Shown here in pieces: positions 18,500 through 26,518 of a stretch of 64,000 bases of DNA. The notes below the pieces were generated by a model that worked only from the letters and a program-made list of their open reading frames with translations, had not been told where the DNA came from and ran no database searches. The DNA is from an uncultured Lachnospiraceae bacterium (lineage in GTDB: Bacteria > Bacillota > Clostridia > Lachnospirales > Lachnospiraceae): assembly GCA_900549665.1 (NCBI GenBank), contig URPH01000006.1:30696-94695 (forward strand), read 5' to 3'. Each line of letters begins with the position of its first letter. Position 1 is the stretch's first letter. Made by a program: the position numbers and the translations under genes.

Positions 18500-19135
18500 T
18501 TACATTTTCTTTTTCGGATTGAGCACGCTGCTTTTTCTGCCGTACCGGAAATCGCAGCAATCTCCGTTTTCGGCAAGGGTCTTGGTGCGGGTCAGTTCAA
18601 GCCCCATCATATCGGCGAGGACATAATCCATCCGGCACAGATATTTGGCCAGCTCAAAGCAGCCCTCGTCGCGGCAGAGGTCGCAGATACCGCAGTTGTG
18701 ATAGTCATAGCCAAGTACAAAATTGTCATTTTCGCCGCCCTCAATGATATCGACAACCCAGTCATTTTTGTATTTTTTTAAATGAGATTCCTCAGACCAT
18801 TTTTTTCTGCCGGGCATTTTTTTGGGATCCAGATAACTGTCGGCATTCCCCATTACCTTGTGGAACAGGGCATTGTTGGACAGGCCGTTTTTGTAAAGTT
18901 CAAAGCATTCTTCCGGGGAGAGGCTGGTTTTTCTGTTCAGGGCGATGAAATATGCTCCCATGCAGTAGGAGCTCATGAGCCGGGATCTGCCAATGTCACC
19001 GGCACGTAAAAGGATTGTTTTGTATTCCTTTTTGATTGCCTTTTTGTCAAGGGTTAATTTCTGTCTTTTCGCTTCCTTCATGCAGGAGCTTAAGTAAAAA
19101 TATCCAAAGAGTTTTTGTGAAAATCCGTATTTCAT
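18500..19135 (-). CDS. L-2-amino-thiazoline-4-carboxylate hydrolase family protein
   Basis: A 211-residue protein of the ATC-hydrolase family. In Pseudomonas, proteins of this name open the ring of L-2-aminothiazoline-4-carboxylate to N-carbamoyl-cysteine; most clostridial members have unknown substrates. The visible family features are a conserved helical N-terminal half and a Cys-rich C-terminal half (CGICDLCRDEGCFELAKYLC), followed by MGLELTRTKTLAENGDCCDFRY. The gene lies 31 bp downstream of a TetR gene on the same strand with AAAGGAAG before the ATG, so the regulator probably controls it. A second, divergent family member is at 32114-32644. Confidence 0.78.
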   Translation of the reverse strand: MKYGFSQKLFGYFYLSSCMKEAKRQKLTLDKKAIKKEYKTILLRAGDIGRSRLMSSYCMGAYFIALNRKTSLSPEECFELYKNGLSNNALFHKVMGNADSYLDPKKMPGRKKWSEESHLKKYKNDWVVDIIEGGENDNFVLGYDYHNCGICDLCRDEGCFELAKYLCRMDYVLADMMGLELTRTKTLAENGDCCDFRYGRKSSVLNPKKKM

Positions 19136-19166
19136 TTGATGCTTCCTTTCTGTGTGATTTTTTTAC

Positions 19167-19820
19167 TCATTGCATGTCTCCTTTTGTAATATTTGTGATC
19201 TCCAGTTCTGCCTTTAGTCCATAGAGTAAAACATTCATAGCTTCCATAAAGGCCTTCTTCATTTTCTGCGGGATTCCATCCTGGCAGGCATCGTCGGCTA
19301 TGATTTCACAGGCCATGGAAAACTCAGCCGAGGATAGCAGATATATGGTTTCCTTTGATGGCTGTTTTTTTGCAAAGCCTCTTTTATAGAGCTCTTTGTA
19401 ATAATGAAAGGCAAATCCGGCGCTTCGTTCAACATAGATATCGCGGAATTTTTTCAGACATTTTCCGGTATCGTTTTTTAGGAGCATATGAAGGAGGCGG
19501 ATGTCGCCTTCCAGCATCTGAATGGTACGAATGGAGACCCGGGAATACAGAATGCCGATCAGTTCGTCATCCGCCATGGCGGAAAAGTCGATGTCCATCA
19601 TGGATTCGGTAATGCCCATTAGCTTCTGACCGCTTGCCTCAAACAGTTCGTCAAACATTTCCTCTTTTCCGGAAAAATGCTTGTAGATCGCACCTGCCGT
19701 GATGCCTGCTTTTGCAGCAATCTTCCGCATGGAGGCTTCCTGATAGCCGGATTCTAAAAATATTTCCATGGCACTTTTTAAAATTGCATTTCTGGTTTCT
19801 TTTGAACTTTCGCGGATAAT
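19167..19820 (-). CDS. TetR-family regulator, probably translated from a non-AUG codon
   Basis: A TetR repressor whose HTH reads SMRKIAAKAGITAGAIYKHF. The first in-frame ATG (19769) would cut off helix 1 of the DNA-binding domain. The frame is open further upstream and encodes the expected helix (RESSKETRNAILKSAMEIFL), but contains no ATG, GTG or TTG. A strong AAGGGAGG lies at 19825-19832 and places initiation at ATT 19823 or 19820, or ATC 19817; I use 19820 (217 residues). The C-terminal ligand domain is unremarkable. A perfect 15-bp palindrome lies about 100 bp upstream. The regulator is followed by the ATC-hydrolase-family gene. Confidence 0.8.
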   Translation of the reverse strand: MIRESSKETRNAILKSAMEIFLESGYQEASMRKIAAKAGITAGAIYKHFSGKEEMFDELFEASGQKLMGITESMMDIDFSAMADDELIGILYSRVSIRTIQMLEGDIRLLHMLLKNDTGKCLKKFRDIYVERSAGFAFHYYKELYKRGFAKKQPSKETIYLLSSAEFSMACEIIADDACQDGIPQKMKKAFMEAMNVLLYGLKAELEITNITKGDMQ

Positions 19821-19915
19821 AATACCTCCCTTTTGTGTGAACGGTTGTAAGCTGTTGCTAATTCTAATTGTCGTTTTTGTATATTTAATAAAAGCATTGA
19901 TAGGTTGCTGGTTTG

Positions 19916-19930
19916 GTAAACACTGTTTAC
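19916..19930. promoter_or_regulatory. Perfect palindromic TetR-type operator
   Basis: GTAAACA-c-TGTTTAC is a perfect 7+1+7 inverted repeat, the classic size for TetR-family operators, about 95 bp upstream of the TetR ribosome binding site. Autoregulation is the simplest reading (inference). Confidence 0.7.
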
Positions 19931-20125
19931 TTTATAGCATGAGGAAGACATAAAGTCAAGAAAATGCAGTTTTTATATGATTTTAATCTGTTGTCAGGTT
20001 GGTGGCTCTTTGTGTTATACTAATCTGTGGAATATCATTTTTCCGGCGAAAGACTGATTTTTTCAGAAGCAGGATTATGAGCCGGAACTTAAAATATAGA
20101 CATAAGGAAAGGAATACAGGATATT

Positions 20126-20545
20126 ATGGCATATACACCAGGAGATATTTATCAGTACATCGTAGATAACAATAAAGAGACGGAATTTTTGCAGGCAATT
20201 ACCAACCGCAGACAGAATTATTCGATCGCCGAGATTACCGATAAAAAATTCCGGATAAAGGAAGGAAATCAGGTCAAATTTATTTCACCGCTTTACAAGA
20301 TCAATACGCAGATAACGGATGATGATATTATAACTGCTGTATTGAACGGTCTGTATGTCAGCGCCTTTATATCAAGATATCAGGATGAGTATAATGTGCA
20401 CTTTCTGGTGCATCCTTATCCGGAGACGATGAAGTCACAGTTTGAGGATACAATCTTATCGGATGTGCTCCGGTATATGATCATGATGACGATTGTAAGG
20501 CTGCGTCTGGACACACCCCAAAAGGTGGACGAGTACCTGAGATAG
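20126..20545 (+). CDS. Conserved-looking hypothetical protein
   Basis: A 139-residue soluble protein I do not recognise. It has no signal peptide, TM segment or Cys cluster. The N-terminal MAYTPGDIYQYIVDNNKETEFLQAI (in parts) looks helical, followed by a short beta-rich middle (KFISPLYKINTQITDDD) and a hydrophobic helix near the end (VLRYMIMMTIVRLRL). It has AAGGAAAGG before the ATG and codon use like its neighbours, so it is a real gene. It lies 100 bp ahead of a LysR regulator on the same strand. Nothing visible points to a function. Confidence 0.6.
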   Translation: MAYTPGDIYQYIVDNNKETEFLQAITNRRQNYSIAEITDKKFRIKEGNQVKFISPLYKINTQITDDDIITAVLNGLYVSAFISRYQDEYNVHFLVHPYPETMKSQFEDTILSDVLRYMIMMTIVRLRLDTPQKVDEYLR

Positions 20546-20646
20546 GAGGCGGTTTTGCAAACTGCCAGCCTTGAAATAAGGTGTAAAATAGAATACTATG
20601 ATGTAGAAGAAAACACAGAATTGTTTGATATGAAGGAGAGAGCGTC

Positions 20647-21558
20647 ATGACAATCACGCAGCTTAAATATGTAATCACAGTATCTTCCTCCAGTTCCATG
20701 AACGAGGCAGCGGGCAAGCTGTTTATCTCACAGCCAAGCTTATCGGCAGCCATCAAGGAGTTGGAAAGTGAAATCGGTATTGAACTGTTCCGCAGGACCA
20801 ACCGCGGTATTACCGTGACACCGGAAGGAAAGGAATTTATCGGATATGCCAGACAGACCGTGCAGCAGTATGAGCTGATGGAGGCAAAGTATATCAGCAA
20901 AAAAGAGCTGAAAAAGAAGTTCAGTGTTTCAACACAGCACTATGCATTTGCGGTCAATGCATTTTCGGAAATGGTCAAGCAGTTTGGTATGGATGAGTAT
21001 GAATTTGCAATCTATGAGACGCGGACCAATGATGTGATTGATGATGTCAAAAACTTCAAAAGTGAGATCGGTATTTTATATCTGAATGATTTTAACCGGA
21101 ATGTACTCTCCAAGATTTTTCTGGACAACAATCTGGAATTTCATCCGTTGCTAAACTGTGGTATTTATGCTTATATGTGGAAAAAACACCCTCTGGCACA
21201 GGAAAAAAAGGTTAGCCTTGAACAACTCAACGATTATCCCTGTCTGGCATTTGATCAGGGAGACAACAATTCCTTTTACTTTGCGGAGGAGGTACTGTCA
21301 ACTTATGAATACAAGCAGTTAATCCGTGCTAACGACAGAGCTACCTTGCTGAATCTGATGGTCGGATTGAATGGGTATACGCTTTGCTCCGGTATTTTGT
21401 GTGAGGATTTGAACGGCTCTGAATACTGCGCGGTCAAGTTGGATTCAGATGAGATCATGACAGTTGGATATCTGATCAGAAAGGGTATGACGATCAGCCC
21501 TTTAGGACAGAAGTATCTGGATGAGATCCTTAAATTCCAGGATAAAGCATTGAAGTAA
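20647..21558 (+). CDS. LysR-family transcriptional regulator
   Basis: A 303-residue LTTR. The N-terminal winged HTH is typical (NEAAGKLFISQPSLSAAIKEL, with RRTNRGITVTPEG in the wing); the C-terminal effector domain runs from about 92 to 295. AAGGAGAG precedes the ATG. No divergent target gene is present, so its targets are elsewhere. Because four LysR-style T-N11-A palindromes are found in front of sulfur genes later in this window, this protein is one candidate for their regulator, but another LTTR elsewhere in the genome is equally possible. A methyltransferase gene begins 25 bp downstream. Confidence 0.93.
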   Translation: MTITQLKYVITVSSSSSMNEAAGKLFISQPSLSAAIKELESEIGIELFRRTNRGITVTPEGKEFIGYARQTVQQYELMEAKYISKKELKKKFSVSTQHYAFAVNAFSEMVKQFGMDEYEFAIYETRTNDVIDDVKNFKSEIGILYLNDFNRNVLSKIFLDNNLEFHPLLNCGIYAYMWKKHPLAQEKKVSLEQLNDYPCLAFDQGDNNSFYFAEEVLSTYEYKQLIRANDRATLLNLMVGLNGYTLCSGILCEDLNGSEYCAVKLDSDEIMTVGYLIRKGMTISPLGQKYLDEILKFQDKALK

Positions 21559-21583
21559 GCATTGAAGTAAGAGGTATGCGGAT

Positions 21584-22801
21584 ATGGATGAATTAAAATA
21601 CTATCTGGAGCAGATCTTTGCAGATGATGTGGTGCGCGTGATCATCAGCAATCCGAGGATGAAATCGGAGCCTGTAAATAAGATCGTTGCCGAGAAGAAA
21701 CAGAATGGCTGGCAGATCGCATCTTATACACAAAAGCAGGTGTTTCATGAGAATGTAAGCGGTAGTTTAAACAAAACATCGGAGAATAGTCAGGAAGACG
21801 GAAACATGGGTTTAGAAATCAGCAGCCGTCTTTTTGAGTTAGCATCGGGTAACTATAAGCAGATCAATGCGTTTTCTGCGACAAAGGAGCATGTCATTCT
21901 GATTTCCAAAAAGGGTGCCTGCAATTATAAGGTAAAAAGAATTGCCAATGATACGATCCGGGTAGCGGGCGTACAGGCGGAGCACAACCGGAAAAAGAAC
22001 TATATTCTGGAAGAGGGGACTAAGATAGAGCCCTTGATCGATATGGGGATTTTTACCAAAGAGGGTCGTGTGGTCAACTCCATGTATGATAAATACAAGC
22101 AGATCAACCGCTTTATTGAAATTTTGGATGATGAGATTTCCAAGCGCAGGATGGAGACTTTGCATGTCATAGATTTTGGCTGTGGCAAGTCCTATCTGAC
22201 GTTTATTGTATATTATTATCTGACACAGATCCGGGGACTGAAGGTGGAAATGATCGGTCTGGATCTGAAGGAGGATGTGATAAAAAAGTGCAATCAGGCT
22301 GCTCAAAAATATGGTTATGTAAACCTACACTTTGAGATGGGAGATATCAATGGATATCACGCACCGTTTGATGTGGATATGGTCATTACCCTGCATGCCT
22401 GCGATACAGCAACCGATTTTGCACTGTACAATGCCATCTGCTGGAATGCGGATATGATTTTCTCGGTTCCTTGCTGCCAGCATGAACTGAATGGACAGAT
22501 CAGACCGGAGAATCTGGAGATTTTATCCCGCTATGGAATTGTAAAGGAGCGTTTCTGTGCACTTGCAACCGATGCTATCCGTGCCAATCTGCTGGAATAC
22601 TGTGGTTACAAGACACAGCTTTTGGAATTTATTGATTTTGAGCATACACCTAAAAATATCATGATCCGAGCGGTTAAGCGGCCGATGATGGCGCGTGGTT
22701 CCAACAAAAAGTATCTGGATGAAGTAGAGGCAATGAGAAAAGAATTTTTGTTTGAACCGAAGCTATATACTTTATTGGAGGAGAAATTCGGACAGGTATG
22801 A
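21584..22801 (+). CDS. SAM-dependent methyltransferase of the Methyltransf_32 type
   Basis: A 405-residue protein with a C-terminal Rossmann methyltransferase domain: motif I VIDFGCGKSYLTFIVYY at about 197-213, the acidic strand IGLDLKEDV, and DMVITLHACDTATDFAL followed by SVPCCQHEL, the pattern of the Methyltransf_32 family. The N-terminal 190 residues contain RLFELASGNYKQINAFSATKE-like sequence and probably bind RNA or substrate; I cannot name it further. It may act on RNA. The ATG follows AGAGG closely. It is probably co-transcribed with the LysR gene 25 bp upstream. Confidence 0.82.
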   Translation: MDELKYYLEQIFADDVVRVIISNPRMKSEPVNKIVAEKKQNGWQIASYTQKQVFHENVSGSLNKTSENSQEDGNMGLEISSRLFELASGNYKQINAFSATKEHVILISKKGACNYKVKRIANDTIRVAGVQAEHNRKKNYILEEGTKIEPLIDMGIFTKEGRVVNSMYDKYKQINRFIEILDDEISKRRMETLHVIDFGCGKSYLTFIVYYYLTQIRGLKVEMIGLDLKEDVIKKCNQAAQKYGYVNLHFEMGDINGYHAPFDVDMVITLHACDTATDFALYNAICWNADMIFSVPCCQHELNGQIRPENLEILSRYGIVKERFCALATDAIRANLLEYCGYKTQLLEFIDFEHTPKNIMIRAVKRPMMARGSNKKYLDEVEAMRKEFLFEPKLYTLLEEKFGQV

Positions 22802-22854
22802 TGTCAAGGATCTGTTTTGAAATAAGGAAAATTTTGAAAAAAGGATAGTTCGGA

Positions 22855-22938
22855 AGAAATGATTTTGAAGAGATGATTTTGAAGAGATGGTTTTGGAGAA
22901 ATGGTTTTGAAGAGATGACTTGGAAAAAATGACTTTGG
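22855..22938 (+). repeat. 14-bp tandem repeat, six copies
   Basis: Six consecutive 14-bp units of the consensus AGARATGRTTTTGA run from 22855 to 22938, with increasing divergence toward the right end. They fill most of the gap between the methyltransferase and the YbaK-like gene, ending 24 bp before its ATG and just ahead of its AGGAGG. The period is not a multiple of three and no spacers occur, so it is a minisatellite. Confidence 0.85.
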
Positions 22939-22962
22939 AAAATATAGAGGAGGCATAGGATT

Positions 22963-23436
22963 ATGTCATTTGATAAAGCAAAAAAATACTTGGAAGAAAA
23001 GGGATATGCGGATCATATTATTGAGTTGGCAGATTCCAGCGCAACCGTACAGCTTGCTGCACAGGCACTTGGTGTGGAGCCGGGAATGATCGCCAAGACA
23101 CTTTCTTTTCTGAATGGAGATAAACCGATACTGATTTTGGCAGAAGGAACTGCACGTATTGATAATCACAAATATAAAGATACCTTCCATGTCAAAGCAA
23201 AGATGATACCCTTTGACGATGTGGAACAGTACATTGGACATGCACCGGGCGGAGTGTGCCCGTTTGGAATCAACGATGGGATTGCAGTATATCTGGACGA
23301 ATCCCTGAAAAAGTTTGATACGGTATATCCGGCTGCTGGCAATGATCACAGTGCAGTTAAGCTTACGATTGCAGAGCTGGAAGCTGTTGCAGGAGCAGAA
23401 GGCTGGGTAGATGTCTGCAAGGATGAGCCGGCTTAG
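22963..23436 (+). CDS. YbaK/EbsC-family aminoacyl-tRNA deacylase
   Basis: A 157-residue single-domain editing protein. Family features include the N-terminal AxKYLEEKGYADHII, the central SLxFLNGDKPILIL strand pair, the conserved GGVCPFGI loop that lines the active site, and VYLDESLKKFDTVYPAAG. Members hydrolyse mischarged tRNAs such as Cys-tRNAPro. The cysteine-rich metabolism of this region makes Cys-tRNAPro clearance plausible, but that is inference. AGGAGG precedes the ATG by 9 nt, and a 14-bp tandem repeat lies just upstream. Confidence 0.93.
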   Translation: MSFDKAKKYLEEKGYADHIIELADSSATVQLAAQALGVEPGMIAKTLSFLNGDKPILILAEGTARIDNHKYKDTFHVKAKMIPFDDVEQYIGHAPGGVCPFGINDGIAVYLDESLKKFDTVYPAAGNDHSAVKLTIAELEAVAGAEGWVDVCKDEPA

Positions 23437-23450
23437 AGGGATACTTCCTT

Positions 23451-23558
23451 TTGTGGAAGTTAGTTAGAGCTGGCAGGGTGACTCTTCAGGAAGCCGCAAC
23501 AGAAGCGGGTGTATCCGTTGAGGAATTTGAAAATGAAAAGGACGAAAGTCTTTTTTAA
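23451..23558 (+). pseudogene. Short C-terminal remnant, possibly of an Rpn/PD-(D/E)XK transposase-like protein
   Basis: A 35-codon open stretch translates to a short sequence with VTLQEAATEAGVSVEEFE at its core. This is the pattern seen at the extreme C-terminus of many Lachnospiraceae Rpn-type recombination-promoting nucleases and of some small antitoxins. There is no good ribosome binding site and no upstream body of the gene in any frame, so it is probably a leftover. Low confidence on identity. Confidence 0.3.
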
Positions 23559-23595
23559 TATTCCTTATATTATGAATTTCTGATAATAATACAAT

Positions 23596-23616
23596 AAATC
23601 TTTATCAAATCTTTAT
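23596..23616 (+). promoter_or_regulatory. 11-bp-spaced direct repeat, likely response-regulator box
   Basis: AAATCTTTAT occurs exactly twice, at 23596-23605 and 23607-23616, one helical turn apart. This is the usual layout of OmpR/PhoB-type binding sites. It lies 47 bp before the first gene of the immunity operon, which encodes such a regulator. A hairpin CTTTCTCT/AGAGAAAG (23631-23651) follows next to the ribosome binding site. Confidence 0.6.
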
Positions 23617-23662
23617 TTTTCCCTGATAAGCTTTCTCTATCAAAGAGAAAGAAGGGATATCG

Positions 23663-24376
23663 ATGGAACTTATGCTTCAGACGACAGATCTTTGCAAGTC
23701 ATTTAAAAAGCAGAAGGTTGTAAATCACGTTTCACTAAATATTGAAAAAGGAAAGGTATATGGTCTGCTTGGCCCGAATGGAGCCGGAAAGTCTACGACC
23801 TTAAAAATGCTCACGGGGATTTTAAAGCCAACTGCCGGAGAAATTTATTTTGGTGGGAAACCGTGGAACCGGGAATGTCTGTCAAGGATTGGTGCACTAA
23901 TTGAAAATCCACCTGTTTACGGTAATTTATCAGCCAGAGAAAATCTGAAGGTACGGTCATTGTTACTTGGTGTGGATGAAAAACGGATTGGGGAAGTGTT
24001 ACAGATGGTTTCGCTTACGGATACCGGGAAAAAGAGGGCTGGACAGTTTTCTTTGGGAATGAAACAAAGACTGGGTATTGCCATGGCTTTACTTGGAAAA
24101 CCGGAGCTTCTGATTCTGGATGAGCCGACAAACGGTCTGGATCCGATTGGAATTGAAGAGCTGCGGGAGATGATCCGTTCTTTTCCAAAGCAGGGAATAA
24201 CGGTTATTTTATCCAGTCATATTCTTTCCGAAGTACAGATGATAGCAGATCATGTGGGAATTATTTCAAACGGCATCCTTGGGTATGAAGGGGCGCTTGT
24301 ACCGGGACAGGATCTGGAAGAGCTTTTTATGAAGGTCGTGAGAGAAAACCGGAAAGCAGGTGAGATTTATGATTAA
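23663..24376 (+). CDS. Lantibiotic-immunity/bacitracin-type ABC transporter ATP-binding protein (LanF/BcrA-like)
   Basis: A 237-residue ATPase with Walker A GPNGAGKST at about 38-46, signature FSLGMKQRLGIA, Walker B LLILDEPTNGLDP and the H-loop SSHILSE. The sequence type is that of BcrA/SpaF/NisF proteins, which expel membrane-active peptides. Two hydrophobic partners (LanE- and LanG-like) and a two-component system follow in one tight operon. The next gene overlaps by 8 nt from the preferred ATG. No lantibiotic precursor or modification gene is nearby, so this is a resistance rather than self-immunity unit. Confidence 0.94.
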   Translation: MELMLQTTDLCKSFKKQKVVNHVSLNIEKGKVYGLLGPNGAGKSTTLKMLTGILKPTAGEIYFGGKPWNRECLSRIGALIENPPVYGNLSARENLKVRSLLLGVDEKRIGEVLQMVSLTDTGKKRAGQFSLGMKQRLGIAMALLGKPELLILDEPTNGLDPIGIEELREMIRSFPKQGITVILSSHILSEVQMIADHVGIISNGILGYEGALVPGQDLEELFMKVVRENRKAGEIYD

Positions 24377-25100
24377 AATCATAGAGGCGGAATATCTGAA
24401 GACGAAGCGATCCATGCGGCAAAAGCTTATCTGGGGGTGTCCGGTGATCACATTTGCAGTGGCGTTGATACTGACCCTGGGAATGACCAATTCCTATGCA
24501 GAAAGTGTTTGGAACTGGTGGTATTCTTTGTTGATGCAGGGGATGATCGCGATTATTTGTTATCTTTCCATGAAGCAGGAAAAGAAGGCAAATTATTACC
24601 ATCTGATGACACTTCCGGTTAGCAGAAAAAAATTGATGCTTGGAAAGATTATTTTTATGGGATGTGTGGTTTTCATAGCCAATATCATTATTTTTACAGG
24701 AGCTTCGCTGGGCGGTTTTTTATTGACAACCCGTGTACCGGTAAAGGGAGCGGCGGCCGCCGTATTTCTTCTTACCATTGCACAATTATGGGAGATCCCG
24801 GTGGCTTTGTTTTTAAGTGAGAAGTTTGGCATGATACCGGAGCTGTTGATATGTTTGTTTCTTACTGTCTGTGGCGTGATCGTGGCTCAGACAGGAAAAT
24901 GGTACTGGCTGATTTCTGCAGTTCCGATGCGGATTGTATGCCCTTTTTTACACATATTGCCAAATGGTCTTTGGGCGGAAGAAGGGCATCCGCTTTTAAA
25001 CGAAAGTGTTGTTATACCGGGGCTTTGTCTATCTGTGATCTGGTTTATTGTGATCACGGTATTATTTCTTAAGTGGTTTGATAAAAGAGAGGTGAAATAG
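24369..25100 (+). CDS. Lantibiotic-immunity ABC transporter permease, LanE/MutE-like
   Basis: A 243-residue permease with about six TM segments. It begins MIKIIEAEYLKTKRS, typical of the ABC-2 type MutE/EpiE family, and has LMTLPVSRKKLMLGKI between early segments. I prefer ATG 24369; a GTG at 24360 in the same frame would add three residues. Both lie inside the end of the ATPase gene, so translation is coupled. It should form the membrane channel with the following LanG-like protein. Confidence 0.9.
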   Translation: MIKIIEAEYLKTKRSMRQKLIWGCPVITFAVALILTLGMTNSYAESVWNWWYSLLMQGMIAIICYLSMKQEKKANYYHLMTLPVSRKKLMLGKIIFMGCVVFIANIIIFTGASLGGFLLTTRVPVKGAAAAVFLLTIAQLWEIPVALFLSEKFGMIPELLICLFLTVCGVIVAQTGKWYWLISAVPMRIVCPFLHILPNGLWAEEGHPLLNESVVIPGLCLSVIWFIVITVLFLKWFDKREVK

Positions 25101-25102
25101 GA

Positions 25103-25846
25103 ATGCTTCAAAAAAATCTGTGTGCAGACCTGTTAAAAATGAAACGGCTTCCCGTGACACTTGCCCATATTTTAATTCCTGTCATCATAAGTGGTATTTT
25201 TCTGAGTTACTATTCCTTCTCTGCATGGAGTGACCAGACAAAGGTCGTTGCCTTTTATCAGGCGGTTGGAGCCGGATTCCCGGTTTTGATCGGAATATTT
25301 ACAGCAGGTGTGGTGGAACAGGAGCAAAATGCAGGAGAGTTTCAAAATCTGCTTACGTTACCTGAAAAGTGCGCGGCTTTTGTGTCAAAGCTTTTGCTTT
25401 TACTTATGTTTAGTCTGTTTGCTTTGTTGTTGACGGCTGTTTTATTTGGATTCGTGTTTGATGGATGGATTGCAAAAGATACGATGGGAATAAGCATACA
25501 TCTGGCTGCGGTTTTCATTATGTGGTGTAGCAGTATTTCTGTTTATATATGGCAGTATATTGTGGCATTTACATTTGGAAAAGGCGTGTCGGCAGGTGTG
25601 GGCATTGCCTCAGGCCTTGTCAGTGCGTTGATGCTTACCGGACTTGGAGACTATGTCTGGAAATATACGTTTATTTCATGGACGGGACGAATGCCTTATA
25701 TGTATCTGAAATGGATATTTGGAGAAGCAGGTGTAGGAAAAGAGCTTGTAACAGCGACCCTGTTTGGCTGTATATTTACCGTGGGCAGTATGATATATTA
25801 TTTATGGTGGATATCACGTTTTGAAGGATGTAGAATATCGGAATAG
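25103..25846 (+). CDS. Lantibiotic-immunity ABC transporter permease, LanG/MutG-like
   Basis: A 247-residue membrane protein with about six TM segments. The N-terminal ADLLKMKRLPVTLAHILIP and the EQEQNAGEFQNLLTLPEK loop are characteristic of MutG/EpiG-type subunits. It begins 2 bp after the preceding stop and ends 9 bp before the response regulator gene. With the LanF- and LanE-like proteins it makes a complete FEG exporter. Confidence 0.9.
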   Translation: MLQKNLCADLLKMKRLPVTLAHILIPVIISGIFLSYYSFSAWSDQTKVVAFYQAVGAGFPVLIGIFTAGVVEQEQNAGEFQNLLTLPEKCAAFVSKLLLLLMFSLFALLLTAVLFGFVFDGWIAKDTMGISIHLAAVFIMWCSSISVYIWQYIVAFTFGKGVSAGVGIASGLVSALMLTGLGDYVWKYTFISWTGRMPYMYLKWIFGEAGVGKELVTATLFGCIFTVGSMIYYLWWISRFEGCRISE

Positions 25847-25855
25847 AGGAATGGT

Positions 25856-26518
25856 ATGGCGCAAATATTAGTGGTTGATGATGATAAGGCCATTTTGGAT
25901 ATGGTTGAAAATATTTTGAATAAGGATGGACACCAGATCACCAAGGTAAGCGATCCGGAAAAAATCGATGTAGAAAAGCTGCAGCTTTATGACCTGATCT
26001 TATTGGATGTTATGATGCCGGGAATGGATGGATTTTTACTGTGTTCAAAGATCAGAAAGCTGGTGGATTGTCCCATTTTATTTCTTACGGCAAAGACTGA
26101 GGAAAATTCTTTAGTCAACGGACTTGCACTGGGAGCTGATGACTATATCCATAAGCCCTTTGGGGTGATGGAGCTTCGTGCGCGGGTTCTGGCACATCTG
26201 AGAAGGGAGCACAGGGAGCATTCCGTCAGGATGGCGCTTGGCAGGAGCTGTTTTAATTTATCCTTAAAGCAGATGTTTGTGGACGAACAGGAAATTACGC
26301 TTACAAAAGCCGAGTATCAGATTTGTGAATTTCTGGCAAAAAACAGGGGTCAGGTATTTTCCAAAGAACAGATATTAGAGCAGGTATTTGGATTTGACAG
26401 TGAGAGCAATGACAGCACGATCATTACACATATCAAAAATATAAGGATGAAACTCTCAGATTATGATTATATGCCGATAAAAACGGTTTGGGGGATTGGA
26501 TATCGATGGGAAGAATAA
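25856..26518 (+). CDS. OmpR-family response regulator of the immunity operon
   Basis: A 220-residue two-domain regulator. The receiver domain has DDD near the N-terminus, the phospho-acceptor Asp in LILLDVMMPG (about residue 51) and the conserved Lys in HKPFG; the C-terminal winged helix has EYQICEFLAKNRGQVFSKEQIL and ends in IKTVWGIGYRW. It resembles SpaR/NisR-type regulators. The direct repeat at 23596-23616 is a likely binding site, giving autoregulation of the operon. The sensor kinase gene overlaps its 3' end. Confidence 0.94.
   Translation: MAQILVVDDDKAILDMVENILNKDGHQITKVSDPEKIDVEKLQLYDLILLDVMMPGMDGFLLCSKIRKLVDCPILFLTAKTEENSLVNGLALGADDYIHKPFGVMELRARVLAHLRREHREHSVRMALGRSCFNLSLKQMFVDEQEITLTKAEYQICEFLAKNRGQVFSKEQILEQVFGFDSESNDSTIITHIKNIRMKLSDYDYMPIKTVWGIGYRWEE

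Noticed and set aside
18303..18626. 107-codon + strand ORF
   Set aside because: Overlaps a terminator and the 3' end of the well-supported - strand ATC-hydrolase gene.
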